64,000 bases of DNA from Pseudidiomarina homiensis (GTDB taxonomy: Bacteria; Pseudomonadota; Gammaproteobacteria; Enterobacterales; Alteromonadaceae). The notes beneath the pieces are model-generated. The model was not told where the DNA came from, made no database searches, and was given only the letters and a program-made list of their open reading frames with translations. This document shows positions 38,701-47,381 of the stretch, one piece after another. Position 1 is the first letter of the stretch; every line of letters begins with the position of its first letter. The stretch is taken from NCBI RefSeq assembly GCF_003987225.1, contig NZ_PIPX01000003.1:1-64000 (forward strand), read 5' to 3'. The position numbers were made by a program, and so were the translations under genes.

Positions 38701-38781
38701 CGTTAACGTCAGCCGTAACCGGTGCATTTGTAGTGAGCGCAACGAACGAAAAATACGTCCGAGTTAACGGCCTTGTTAACT
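38701..38781 (-). repeat. attC-like integron recombination site (after gene A)
   Basis: On the minus strand an 81 bp imperfect palindrome. The left core GTTAAC begins at the last base of the gene A stop codon, followed by AAGGCCGTTAACTCGG. The right half CCGGTTACGGCTGAC ends with core GTTAACG (38701-38707). The two halves pair over about 18 bp. An inner stem GTATTT/AAATGC flanks a terminal region CGTTCGTTGCGCTCACTAC, the usual attC layout (R'', L'', spacer, L', R'). It shares the CGGAC and ATTTT(T)C blocks and a GCTC centre with the site at 40035. Confidence 0.72.
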
Positions 38782-40018
38782 ACATAGACCATATTTCACC
38801 GTTCCATAGCTGCTCGCTGATATCAGGCGGGTTGGCCTTCACTTTAGGATGATTAGCTAATATTTGCCTTAACGTGCGAATTGCACCATATGCATCCAGA
38901 ATGAGTTGCCGCTGTTCCCTAATATACTTTTGGTCAAAAACATCTTCCTGAACACTATGTGCTGGCTTCTGCCGCAACTTTCGAACTTTCCTGAAGGTCG
39001 CTTTCATCTCGTTGATAGGGCTATCGTCTTGCGGCCGAAAGAAACGATCAATCCATTCTTCAAGAATTGCTATTGTTCCTTTTTTTCTGACCTCGATCTT
39101 TCCATCATCTCTTACGTGATCATAATCGCCCGCAACTTCCCCATCGAAAAATTTCTTATTGATGTTGTCCGACATCATCTGATCTAGGAGCAATACAAAG
39201 GAGTTAAAAGCTGAAAGAGTTGGCCTAATTAGAAAGGCGAATTCCTTTGGCCTAGCCCCGGAGTAATCCTTTCTAAAAAGGTTTTCCGATTTTATTTTGT
39301 TAGCCATTTCGTTAATAAGAGATAATTCCATGACGAACGCTTCGCATACAGGAAGACGTTCGCCCCAATCGCCAATTATGTTGTTTCTATAGTAATCCGG
39401 ATGCATCTTAAAATCGCCACCAAGGAGTTCCTTTGCTGCCCAGATTTGTTGATGTTCCCTGTTAAGGGTTGAGATATACCAAAGCAATGAGACGACACAA
39501 CGCTCATATGATTCATTAAACCCAAATCCAAATGTCTCAAGGAGAACCTTATCTCGTTCGTCTACTTCACCCGATTCGTAATGCTCATCTTTGATGCATA
39601 CTTGGCCGTTGATATCATCAGCCCAATAATAATATCGAGGATCGTTTCGGTATTGCTCCAGTACCGAAATATCGAAATAGACACCATCTAATTGGCCGCC
39701 ACCCAAGGCGACCCTCTTGGTGTAAGGGCGGCCCTCATATGAGCTATCTTTTACAGTCTCTTCTAAAAGTGATCGGCCAGGGTACAAGCAACAATCATCT
39801 GCACGAGAGTCAAATTCTTGCAGCTGACGTTCTATAGGAACTCCAGAGAATGGCTTGATATAGGGGTTGGGGAACATGCCTGGACCAACGACTTCGAGGA
39901 TTCCTGATTCGATATGTGACCTAATTACTGAATGATCCCATGAGCCATCAATCTGAGTCCCGTTGAAACGGGACGACTCCAGATAATGGCTAAGGATGTT
40001 GTTGCAGATTTCGTTCAT
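38780..40018 (-). CDS. Cassette gene A: unknown protein with C-terminal HEPN-like motif
   Basis: A 412 aa soluble protein not recognised from any named family. Residues about 1-90 hold a short domain with PNPYIKPFSGVPIERQ. The middle is helical. Residues about 335-400 have the texture of a HEPN helical bundle, with KLRQKPAHS giving R-x4-H, the catalytic motif of HEPN RNases, followed by the amphipathic helix QRQLILDAYGAIRTLRQIL. HEPN proteins are frequent toxins and phage-defence effectors; applying that here is inference. Base use is AT-richer than neighbours. The stop codon overlaps an attC-like site and the start follows another by 16 bp, as in an integron cassette. The Shine-Dalgarno is weak. 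Confidence 0.75.
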   Translation of the reverse strand: MNEICNNILSHYLESSRFNGTQIDGSWDHSVIRSHIESGILEVVGPGMFPNPYIKPFSGVPIERQLQEFDSRADDCCLYPGRSLLEETVKDSSYEGRPYTKRVALGGGQLDGVYFDISVLEQYRNDPRYYYWADDINGQVCIKDEHYESGEVDERDKVLLETFGFGFNESYERCVVSLLWYISTLNREHQQIWAAKELLGGDFKMHPDYYRNNIIGDWGERLPVCEAFVMELSLINEMANKIKSENLFRKDYSGARPKEFAFLIRPTLSAFNSFVLLLDQMMSDNINKKFFDGEVAGDYDHVRDDGKIEVRKKGTIAILEEWIDRFFRPQDDSPINEMKATFRKVRKLRQKPAHSVQEDVFDQKYIREQRQLILDAYGAIRTLRQILANHPKVKANPPDISEQLWNGEIWSM

Positions 40019-40034
40019 AGGTGCTCGTTCTAAT

Positions 40035-40106
40035 AGCTAACACCGCGCTCTACGGCAAATTTGGAGCGGAGCGGAAAATTGGTCCGACAGCAGCGCCCTG
40101 TTACGC
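40035..40106 (-). repeat. attC-like integron recombination site (after gene B)
   Basis: A 72 bp imperfect palindrome on the minus strand. TAACAGGGCGCT (the TAA is the gene B stop) pairs with AGCGCGGTGTTA at 10 of 12 positions. An inner region with CAATTT / AAATTTG around CCGCTCCGCTC forms the terminal stem. The right core is GTTAGCT (40035-40041). Stop codon in the left core, a 72 bp length and a short leader to the next ATG are all standard for attC sites. Confidence 0.78.
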
Positions 40107-41783
40107 ATTTTTCTTATGGATATCGAAGAGAAGACCTACTGGTGATTTCTTCACCTTCTGATTTTCTTCAGCTAGATCCCTTATTGATTTTGGAATATCT
40201 TTTAATTTCGGTACATCAAACATTTGGTCTGCTGCTATTGTGGCAATTCCCCAAACAGGTGTGCCAGTGACCGCAGCAGCCACCTCAAGCGAGCCAACGA
40301 CCAACCATGAACCAATGTCTTTACCGGCAAATTTCCATTTTTTATTACTAAGGTAATCTAGATTTTTTTGATGTTGGCTAAACGCTGAGTTTATATTTTC
40401 GAAAATCTGATCTCGGCTACGGTGGAAATTAGTAGGGTTAACTTCGATTAAATCATTTATCCCTTTACCTAAAATATCTCGGATCTCCTCCATAGCACCT
40501 TCTTTTCGTAATTCAATTAGTGCTTCCGGAGGGATGTTTCCAATCCACTGCATCTCGCCGGTTGAAAGGTCATTAATGCCTTTGACGACATGGAGATCTT
40601 GAGAGTTTAGTTCCGATTCGGCTTTTTCTGCATCATATTCCATTTTCCAAACCAAGTACTGCCAAGATGTTGGTGCATCTATGATGGGAGTGCCATTTAA
40701 GCGTCTCGCTTTAACAAGTATTTCATTACTTACGGACATGCGGCCAAAAGCCTGACTTGCCAGAGCAACTCCCGGAGTAATTTGACCAAAAGGCTGCATA
40801 TGCTCACTTTTCATTGCCTTTGCTATTTGGTCTCCAACATCTTCATCCCACTCAGTGTCGAATAAGACTCTACTGCCATCAGAGATTTCAGCGACAGTTC
40901 TTTCAATTGAATCCAATGAGCCGCAAAAGTCCATTAGGTCTTCAAAAGACTCAAAATCTCGACCAAACAACTTACCGGAGTGAACTAAAGAATCTTCTTT
41001 TCCTAAACGACTGAAAAATTCACGCTCACCTTCTTGCAAGACTCCCATATCAGGCAATATAACAACAATCGGATCTTCTACATCTGCACACGCCAGATCC
41101 TTGTATTGAAGGATGTTCATTGCATGCTTCATGAGGTAATAGGCTTTATCCGCAAGACTATAATGCTCGAAAATTATCTTAGATCGCAAGAAAGGATCAG
41201 GAAGGACAATGGTGTCAGTATATATACCGCACTTAGATGCGATATTTTCATCATGCGAAGGAAAAAGATCACCGCCAAAAATACCCTTTACGTTGTGATG
41301 CATATCCTCAACATGGATGTGTGCAACTTCACCAACGCCCTCCCAGAACTGATCTATCACTTCTAGAAATTTGTCGAGGTTCTCTGTTATTTCTTTTATA
41401 GAACCTTCACTATTTTGAGCTGCCATTCCCGCATCATGAGGAGTCATTCCTCGCTGATTCATTATCTTAAAAAAATGACCGAAATTGTCTTCAATGAATT
41501 TAAAATACATACTTTGTATTTCGCTCAATGAAGCTTCCTTTTTTAGCTCTTCACGATCATGCATGGCGGTAACCGCTAGAGCCATTGATCGCACTAGGCC
41601 ATCAACTGTATCTAAGTCTACCTCTCCATCAGGGTCGGTGCGAACAGCAAGAAGACTCTTCTCCACATCAAGCCCTTCGGCAATTCTTATCTTCCCTTCT
41701 TTAAATTGCTCCTGAAGAACCTTCAAACGACGCCGAAGCCTCTGTTCGTATTCAACTTCTTCGATTGTCTTCTCTTCGCTCAT
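40101..41783 (-). CDS. Cassette gene B: large protein of unknown function
   Basis: A 560 aa, acidic, mostly helical protein not recognised. Residues 1-60 are charged and coiled-coil-like (EEVEYEQRLRRRLKVLQEQFKEG). A hydrophobic stretch near 495-520 (GSWLVVGSLEVAAAVTGTPVWGIATIAA) could insert in or dimerise at a membrane. No nuclease, NTPase or protease motif is evident. ACGGAG precedes the ATG, and the gene sits between two attC-like sites with its TAA stop in the downstream one. Base use is AT-rich, unlike the flanking core genes. A role with its two neighbours in one transferred module is possible but unproven. Confidence 0.75.
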   Translation of the reverse strand: MSEEKTIEEVEYEQRLRRRLKVLQEQFKEGKIRIAEGLDVEKSLLAVRTDPDGEVDLDTVDGLVRSMALAVTAMHDREELKKEASLSEIQSMYFKFIEDNFGHFFKIMNQRGMTPHDAGMAAQNSEGSIKEITENLDKFLEVIDQFWEGVGEVAHIHVEDMHHNVKGIFGGDLFPSHDENIASKCGIYTDTIVLPDPFLRSKIIFEHYSLADKAYYLMKHAMNILQYKDLACADVEDPIVVILPDMGVLQEGEREFFSRLGKEDSLVHSGKLFGRDFESFEDLMDFCGSLDSIERTVAEISDGSRVLFDTEWDEDVGDQIAKAMKSEHMQPFGQITPGVALASQAFGRMSVSNEILVKARRLNGTPIIDAPTSWQYLVWKMEYDAEKAESELNSQDLHVVKGINDLSTGEMQWIGNIPPEALIELRKEGAMEEIRDILGKGINDLIEVNPTNFHRSRDQIFENINSAFSQHQKNLDYLSNKKWKFAGKDIGSWLVVGSLEVAAAVTGTPVWGIATIAADQMFDVPKLKDIPKSIRDLAEENQKVKKSPVGLLFDIHKKNA

Positions 41784-41807
41784 TTAGAACTCCGTTTTCG
41801 ATAAGAT

Positions 41808-41899
41808 GCTTAACGCCTAAATAAGGTGTGCCAAAAACCGAATCGCTTTTATTGGCAGTAAATAAGGGAAGCGACTTCCTCTCTAAACTTCAGTTGCTA
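41808..41899 (-). repeat. Possible degenerate attC site (between genes C and B)
   Basis: The right core GTTAAGC (41808-41814) fits the GTTRRRY consensus exactly, and the gene B leader starts there. An inner stem GAA(g)TCGCTT / AAGCGATTC with one extrahelical G, then TTATT / AATAA and a 7 nt loop, forms a strong attC-like hairpin. The left core (TAGCAAC, 41893-41899) shares only the AAC, and the outer arms pair poorly, so this site is less certain than the other two. Confidence 0.5.
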
Positions 41900-41901
41900 A
41901 T

Positions 41902-43641
41902 TTATATCCGTTTTGCGATCAAATCAGCTTTCAGCAATCCTCCTTTGGTGAGAAGCTTTGCTGAAAAGTTTGGTTTGCGACGCGACTTGAATGCTTCATA
42001 GATTTTTTTCAGTCCTCCAGCTTCTAGTAGGGATATATTTATCTCGGTATCTAGTTCGGCTGACTCAATGAAGTCGTTGGAGAACGTTGGTGCGATAATT
42101 AGTACTTGAGAAACTCGCTTTCCGGCAGCCTCGCATCGATTGACATAAGCTTTAACCTGTCTCGAGGTCGTCGAGTATTTGGCAAAGTCACCGTTCTTGC
42201 AGGTTTTTGCTTCACCAATAATAACGTCATCATCACTTAGTGAAATTAAGATATCTGCTTTATCCTTGGCAGTATTAATTGAACGACGAAGGTCCTCGTC
42301 CACGTCAAATCCAAGCTCTTCTAGAATTGCTTTCGTTACCTCTTCAAACTTGACACCGATCTCTGATTCAGCAATCTCAATATTCTTGTGTTTTAGCGTC
42401 GCTAAATCGCGCTGCGCCAAAGACTCATAATTCTCGATTAGCTTATCGGTCGCGTTGGCAAAAGCTTCAACTATAACTTGCCGTACTTCTCCCCGGCGAG
42501 TTATTCCCATACTCGCCTTTAACTCTTTCACTTGCTCGTTTGTAAGGATGTAAAGAATGTCGTAAGGCGTAATCGACAGCGCACGAAGCATCTCAACGTC
42601 AACCTCAATGTTGTCCTCAAGCTCAAATTCTTCACGTAGTCGTTTAGTGATATCAGGCATGTGTAGTGAAATGGCTTCAAACATTGCTTTGAAGCCTGCT
42701 GCTGATAACACGTTGAACTCTCTTTCTGCGGAAGTATTTAACGCGTGTATGATTAGTCCGCAACGTTCTTCTAAAGTAGTTCCAAGCTTGACCAATGAAA
42801 TTTGAAGATCGTCTATCAACTGCTTTAAACGCTCTTTTCGCTCATTAACAAGAGCCTTTTCATTGTGCATATCATGACTAAGAATTTGTGATGCCGGTAT
42901 CCCCATCTTGAAGATTGAATTGATCTTTTCGTTTCGTTCAACTCCTCTTATTCGCTTATCGTGCGCTTTGAGGATATTAGACAATTCAGCGTCGGACAGA
43001 GTCCGCAATATTCTTAACAGATGCTTATCAGCAATATCTTTATTTTGAATTCGATGCAGAATGGCCACTATTTCGTCCGGAACATACACCGTTTGCTCTT
43101 TTTTACGAACGAACAATAAGCCGATCTCTCGCAACTGGTTTATACAATCTTGAACGCCAGATTTTTCAATTGGAACGATAAGGTGCTCGATCGCAATGCG
43201 ATCCTCGGCTGTCACGTCCAGTTGATGGGCCAAAACATTCAGTATTCCTCTCTCCTCATCAGAGATCCTTGCCTGCCGATTTAATTTCTCATCGTTGTGG
43301 TAAGCCTCTCTGAGACAGGAGTAATAGATACTTAAACGCCGATTTTCATCGAAAACTCCCGGCTCCGAACCTGAATCTAGGATTTCCTTAATTTTTTTGG
43401 AATGCTCGTTGATGGCTTTCCATTCTTTTGCGTAAAGCCTCTCAATCCAAGATATTTGAGCAACGCAGTTTCCATCTCTGCTTAGGATGTTGACCAACAA
43501 ATCAGCTTGTGCGCCGCTCAGGGCAAGCAACCGTTTCACTTCTTTTGTCAGCACTGGAACTGCCAAACGGAACAGTTGGGTAACCTCACTATTCGAAGCG
43601 TCCTTGATCTGACCGTCGATATTCTTAAATTTCTTTGCCAA
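41902..43641 (-). CDS. Cassette gene C: unknown protein with C-terminal PD-(D/E)xK nuclease-like domain, N-terminus interrupted
   Basis: A 579 aa open frame read from a TTG. The C-terminal ~150 residues carry a restriction-endonuclease-like core: FEEVTKAILEELGFDV helix, KADILISL (Asp), VIIGEAKTCK (E-x-K), then a helix with RQVKAYV, as in Mrr/type IV-like nucleases. Residues about 130-220 include a possible winged helix (CINQLREIGLLFVRKKEQTVYVP). The middle is helical and coiled-coil-like. The frame continues upstream through an in-frame TGA (43669-43671) to ATG 43746, which has a GGA ribosome-binding site, so the native protein was probably about 615 aa. As shown, the gene is either a nonsense pseudogene, recoded, or restarted at TTG without a ribosome-binding site. 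AT-rich base use; unknown family. Confidence 0.7.
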   Translation of the reverse strand: MAKKFKNIDGQIKDASNSEVTQLFRLAVPVLTKEVKRLLALSGAQADLLVNILSRDGNCVAQISWIERLYAKEWKAINEHSKKIKEILDSGSEPGVFDENRRLSIYYSCLREAYHNDEKLNRQARISDEERGILNVLAHQLDVTAEDRIAIEHLIVPIEKSGVQDCINQLREIGLLFVRKKEQTVYVPDEIVAILHRIQNKDIADKHLLRILRTLSDAELSNILKAHDKRIRGVERNEKINSIFKMGIPASQILSHDMHNEKALVNERKERLKQLIDDLQISLVKLGTTLEERCGLIIHALNTSAEREFNVLSAAGFKAMFEAISLHMPDITKRLREEFELEDNIEVDVEMLRALSITPYDILYILTNEQVKELKASMGITRRGEVRQVIVEAFANATDKLIENYESLAQRDLATLKHKNIEIAESEIGVKFEEVTKAILEELGFDVDEDLRRSINTAKDKADILISLSDDDVIIGEAKTCKNGDFAKYSTTSRQVKAYVNRCEAAGKRVSQVLIIAPTFSNDFIESAELDTEINISLLEAGGLKKIYEAFKSRRKPNFSAKLLTKGGLLKADLIAKRI

Positions 43642-43746
43642 TTCTTTATCGTTTTCACTTGCTTCCGATCAGATACGATCAAGGAAGTTTACAAACTTAG
43701 ACTTCTCTATTTGGTTTATCGAAGAGAGGATATTTGAGAGTTTCAT
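43642..43746 (-). pseudogene. Severed 5' part of gene C with in-frame TGA
   Basis: ATG 43744-43746 opens 25 codons (MKLSNILSSINQIEKSKFVN... FLDRI), then TGA at 43669-43671, then nine sense codons (SEASENDKE) leading in the same frame into the gene C reading frame. Codon use and amphipathic helix texture are continuous across the TGA. A one-base substitution (for example TGC, TGG or CGA to TGA), a sequence error or readthrough would explain it. A short ATCG/CGAT stem follows the TGA, but it is too weak to call a selenocysteine element. Confidence 0.65.
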
Positions 43747-43846
43747 GACAGTTCCATCGCCAATTAATTAAACATATGATTTACACAAACATAAACAATA
43801 AAACGTAAAAAGCAAGGATGCTGATTTTTTAGACGATCAAACTCGT

Positions 43847-43856
43847 AGAGTACTCT
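43847..43856. promoter_or_regulatory. Perfect palindrome upstream of gene C
   Basis: AGAGTACTCT, a 10 bp perfect palindrome about 100 bp upstream of the gene C ATG, in the 43747-43902 gap. The gap is AT-rich. A possible minus-strand promoter (TTGTTT, 16 bp, TATGTT) lies between about 43764 and 43791, but no attI or integrase is seen there. Confidence 0.3.
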
Positions 43857-43902
43857 CAGTAGTTCGGTAGTTTTAACCAAGTTATTTTCACACACCACCA
43901 CA

Positions 43903-43932
43903 AACAAAAATGCCCTCCAAACGGAGGGCATT
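43903..43932 (-). terminator. Rho-independent terminator of the gcvTHP operon
   Basis: Stem AATGCCCTCC / GGAGGGCATT (43909-43932, perfect 10 bp) with a 4 nt loop, followed on the minus strand by TTTTTGTTTG. It lies 33 bp after the gcvP stop and marks the edge of the core genome next to the accessory island. Confidence 0.9.
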
Positions 43933-43964
43933 CAGCATCATGCAAAACCAGCTACCAGCAGACG

Positions 43965-46850
43965 TTAGCGATAATCATCAATCGCCGGGCAGCTACACAT
44001 CAGGTTACGGTCGCCGTACACGTCGTCGATGCGGTTGACCGATGGCCAGAACTTGTTCTCGGCTACGGCAGCGACTGGGTAGACGGCGGTATGGCGGTCG
44101 TATGGGCGGTCCCATTCGCCAGAGGTGATGTCAGCCAAGGTATGCGGCGCGTGGTGCAACGGGTTGTTGTCTTGCGGCCATTCGCCACTCTCGACTTTCT
44201 TCACTTCTTCGCGAATCGAGATCATGGCTTCGATGAAGCGGTCCAGTTCGTACTTCGACTCTGACTCGGTTGGCTCGACCATCAAGGTGCCCGCGACTGG
44301 GAAGCTCATGGTCGGTGAGTGGAAGCCGTAGTCTTGTAGGCGCTTGGCGATGTCGATTTCAGCGACGTCGGCGGCGTCTTTCAACTGGCGCAGGTCGATG
44401 ATGCACTCGTGCGCAACGCGGTCGTTACGGCCTTTGTACAAGATCGGGTAGTGGCCGCTGAGTTTCTTGGCGATGTAGTTGGCGTTCAAAATCGCCACTT
44501 CGGTCGCTTCGCGCAGGCCGCGTGAGCCCATCATGACAATGTACATCCACGAGATTGGCAAGATGCTTGCGCTGCCGAAAGGTGCGGCAGATACGGCACC
44601 GTTGTCCAAGCCTGTACCATGAATCGGTACGACGCTGTGGTTTGGCAAGAATGGCGCCAAGTGCTTCTTCACACCAATTGGGCCCATGCCAGGACCGCCA
44701 CCACCGTGTGGAATACAGAAGGTTTTGTGCAGGTTCAAGTGCGACACGTCGGCACCGATGTAACCTGGTGAGGTCACGCCCACTTGCGCGTTCATGTTGG
44801 CACCGTCTAGGTAGACCTGACCGCCGTGCTCGTGGACCACGTCACAAATGGTGCGAATGCCTTCTTCGTACACGCCGTGCGTTGACGGGTAAGTGACCAT
44901 GATGCACGACAAGTTGTCGCCGGCTTCAGCGGCTTTGGCTTTTAAGTCGTCAAGGTCAACGTTACCGTTCTTGTCGCAGTCGACCACCACCACTTTCATG
45001 CCCATCATTTGCGCAGATGCTGGGTTGGTACCGTGCGCTGAGCTTGGGATCAAGCAGATGTTGCGATGCGCGTCACCACGGCTTTCGTGGTACTTCTGAA
45101 TCGCTAACAAGCCAGCGTATTCGCCCTGTGCGCCCGAGTTCGGCTGCATCGACATAGCGTCGTAGCCAGTGATGTCGATCAACCAGGTCGACAGGGTGCG
45201 CAGCAACTCGTAGTAACCGGCGGCTTGGTCTTCAGGACAGAACGGGTGCAACTGACCGAATTCAGGCCAAGTGACAGGAATCATCTCAGCGGTCGCGTTC
45301 AGCTTCATGGTGCACGAGCCGAGCGAGATCATGCTGTGGTTCAAGCTTAAGTCTTTGTTCTCAAGCTTTTTGATGTAACGCAGCATCTCGGTTTCTGAGT
45401 GGTGCGTGTTGAAAACTTCGTGTTCCAAGATGGCGCTGGTGCGCTGTAATTCAGTTGGAATCGACTGTACGTCACCTGAACCGACACGTGAGTCGAGCAT
45501 GTCGATGTCAAGGCCGTGATCGTCACCGAACAATGCGGTGAAGAGGCTTTCAACGTCGTCGCGGGTCTTGGCTTCGTCGAAGCTCACGCCAAATACGTTG
45601 TCGCCATCTACGCGCAAGTTCAAACCATGCGCCACGGCACGGTCGATGATTTCTTGCTGGTTGCCTTCAAGTTTAAAGGTCAAAGTGTCGAACCAATGCG
45701 AGGTTTCCAGCTTCACGCCTTTGTCTTGCAAGCCAAGTGCAACGATGTCGGTCAAGCGGTGGATGCGCTCAGCGATGGTACGCAAGCCCTGTGGACCGTG
45801 GTACACCGCGTAGAACGATGCCATGTTGGCCAACAATACCTGTGCGGTACAGATGTTCGAGTTGGCTTTTTCACGGCGAATATGTTGTTCACGGGTTTGC
45901 ATGGCCATACGCAAGGCAAGCTTGCCGCGGCTGTCTTTTGACACGCCGATAATACGGCCTGGCAGCGAACGCTTGTACTTGTCGCGGGTAGCGAAGAAGG
46001 CTGCGTGTGGACCACCGTAACCCATAGGAACACCGAAGCGCTGCGCTGAACCCAGTACCATGTCGGCACCCATTTCGCCCGGCGCTTTCACCATCACCAA
46101 GCTCATGATGTCAGCGGCAACTGCAACCACACCTTTCTTAGCTTGCACGTCAGCAATCAACTGCTCAAGGTTGTGCAGTTGGCCGTAACGGTCAGGGTAT
46201 TGGAACAACGCACCAAACACGTCGTGGTCAGCGGCTTCACGCGCAGGCGCCACAATCACTTCAAAGCCAAACATTTCGGCGCGGGTTTTCACCACGTCGA
46301 TGGTTTGTGGATACACGTTGTCAGCAACGAAATACGCGTTGGATTTGCTCTTGCTTACGCGCTTAGCCATGGCCATGGCTTCGGCCGCAGCAGTCGCTTC
46401 GTCAAGCAATGAGGCGCTGGCGAGGTCGAGGCCAGTCAAGTCCATGGTCATTTGCTGGAAGTTCAAAATCGCTTCGAGGCGACCTTGCGCGATTTCCGGC
46501 TGATACGGCGTGTAAGCCGTGTACCAACCTGGATTTTCCAGCACGTTACGTAAAATAACGTTCGGCACCAAGGTGTCGTAGTAACCCATACCGATGAACG
46601 AGGTCAGCACTTTGTTTTTCTGTGCAATGGTTTTCAGCTTCGCTAGGGCTTCACGTTCCGATAACGGCTCACCCACTTGTAAGAAAGGTTCGCGCAAAAT
46701 CGCGCCAGGAACCGTATCCTTAGTGAGTGCTTCGAGTGAATCGGCACCTAATAGGGCCAGCATTTCGGCTTGTTCATCAGCGCTTGGGCCAATGTGACGG
46801 CCAATAAACTCGCCATGATTCTCTAACTGCTTGAGCGTTGCTGTGGTCAT
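43965..46850 (-). CDS. gcvP: Glycine dehydrogenase (aminomethyl-transferring), P protein
   Basis: Decarboxylates glycine and passes the aminomethyl group to lipoylated GcvH in the glycine cleavage system. The 961 aa length matches the single-chain homodimeric form (E. coli 957). N- and C-terminal halves are both aminotransferase-like. The PLP Lys lies in [20 protein letters not shown] in the second half. It is last in gcvT-gcvH-gcvP, separated from gcvH by 93 bp that contain a strong hairpin (46900-46925). Confidence 0.97.
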   Translation of the reverse strand: MTTATLKQLENHGEFIGRHIGPSADEQAEMLALLGADSLEALTKDTVPGAILREPFLQVGEPLSEREALAKLKTIAQKNKVLTSFIGMGYYDTLVPNVILRNVLENPGWYTAYTPYQPEIAQGRLEAILNFQQMTMDLTGLDLASASLLDEATAAAEAMAMAKRVSKSKSNAYFVADNVYPQTIDVVKTRAEMFGFEVIVAPAREAADHDVFGALFQYPDRYGQLHNLEQLIADVQAKKGVVAVAADIMSLVMVKAPGEMGADMVLGSAQRFGVPMGYGGPHAAFFATRDKYKRSLPGRIIGVSKDSRGKLALRMAMQTREQHIRREKANSNICTAQVLLANMASFYAVYHGPQGLRTIAERIHRLTDIVALGLQDKGVKLETSHWFDTLTFKLEGNQQEIIDRAVAHGLNLRVDGDNVFGVSFDEAKTRDDVESLFTALFGDDHGLDIDMLDSRVGSGDVQSIPTELQRTSAILEHEVFNTHHSETEMLRYIKKLENKDLSLNHSMISLGSCTMKLNATAEMIPVTWPEFGQLHPFCPEDQAAGYYELLRTLSTWLIDITGYDAMSMQPNSGAQGEYAGLLAIQKYHESRGDAHRNICLIPSSAHGTNPASAQMMGMKVVVVDCDKNGNVDLDDLKAKAAEAGDNLSCIMVTYPSTHGVYEEGIRTICDVVHEHGGQVYLDGANMNAQVGVTSPGYIGADVSHLNLHKTFCIPHGGGGPGMGPIGVKKHLAPFLPNHSVVPIHGTGLDNGAVSAAPFGSASILPISWMYIVMMGSRGLREATEVAILNANYIAKKLSGHYPILYKGRNDRVAHECIIDLRQLKDAADVAEIDIAKRLQDYGFHSPTMSFPVAGTLMVEPTESESKYELDRFIEAMISIREEVKKVESGEWPQDNNPLHHAPHTLADITSGEWDRPYDRHTAVYPVAAVAENKFWPSVNRIDDVYGDRNLMCSCPAIDDYR

Positions 46851-46894
46851 TTACTTCTCGTCCCTCGGTTCGGGGTTAAAACACAGGTCAGGAA

Positions 46895-46925
46895 ACACAA
46901 AACCCCGGTAGCGTGACCGGGGTTT
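46895..46925 (-). terminator. Intra-operon terminator-like hairpin between gcvH and gcvP
   Basis: Perfect 10 bp stem AAACCCCGGT / ACCGGGGTTT (46900-46925) with a 6 nt loop, extendable by CACA/TGTG. On the minus strand it is followed by TTTTGTGTTTCC, an interrupted T-run. It could attenuate gcvP relative to gcvT-gcvH or protect the upstream messenger 3' end. Confidence 0.65.
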
Positions 46926-46943
46926 GTGCAATCCATTGCCAAA

Positions 46944-47333
46944 TTAGTCTTCGTCGATAACTGCTTGATAACCTTCGGCATCAAGCAAGCTTTCTACTTC
47001 ACTTGGGTCGTCGGCTTTCATCTTAAATAGCCAACCGTCGCCATAAGGATCACTGTTCACTGTTTCTGGTGCATCTTCGAGGTCTTCGTTGATGGCAATA
47101 ATTTCGCCGCCAATCGGTGCGTAGATGTCAGAAGCTGCTTTCACTGATTCAGCTACGGCAACGTCGTCACCTGCTGCAACGTTGTCGCCAACTTCAGGCA
47201 ATTCAACAAACACCATGTCACCCAATAAGTCCTGAGCGTGCTCAGAGATACCTACGGTGAACACACCATCACCTTCGTTACGAACCCACTCGTGGGTCGA
47301 TGCGTACTTTAATTCCTTTGGAATCGAGCTCAT
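46944..47333 (-). CDS. gcvH: Glycine cleavage system H protein
   Basis: Lipoyl carrier shuttling the aminomethyl group between GcvP, GcvT and the dihydrolipoamide dehydrogenase. The 129 aa length equals E. coli GcvH. The lipoylation Lys is in [19 protein letters not shown], preceded by the usual [10 protein letters not shown]. It is the middle gene of gcvTHP with a 48 bp gap to gcvT. Confidence 0.97.
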   Translation of the reverse strand: MSSIPKELKYASTHEWVRNEGDGVFTVGISEHAQDLLGDMVFVELPEVGDNVAAGDDVAVAESVKAASDIYAPIGGEIIAINEDLEDAPETVNSDPYGDGWLFKMKADDPSEVESLLDAEGYQAVIDED

Positions 47334-47381
47334 GTTGTGATCCTCAAATTAGTTGTTCTGTTGTGTTTCGCAGGTGCTCGC

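Noticed and set aside
38701-38781. Rho-independent terminator after gene A
   Set aside because: Long arms with an internal spacer and no T-run; core positions and stop-codon overlap fit attC better.
43640-43675. Selenocysteine insertion at the gene C TGA
   Set aside because: Only a 4 bp stem with a 14 nt loop follows; too weak for a bacterial SECIS element, and the protein has no selenoprotein-like context.
43747-43902. attI site or integrase next to gene C
   Set aside because: No integrase-like frame on either strand, and no GTTRRRY core with attI context; the stretch only holds an AT-rich promoter-like region.
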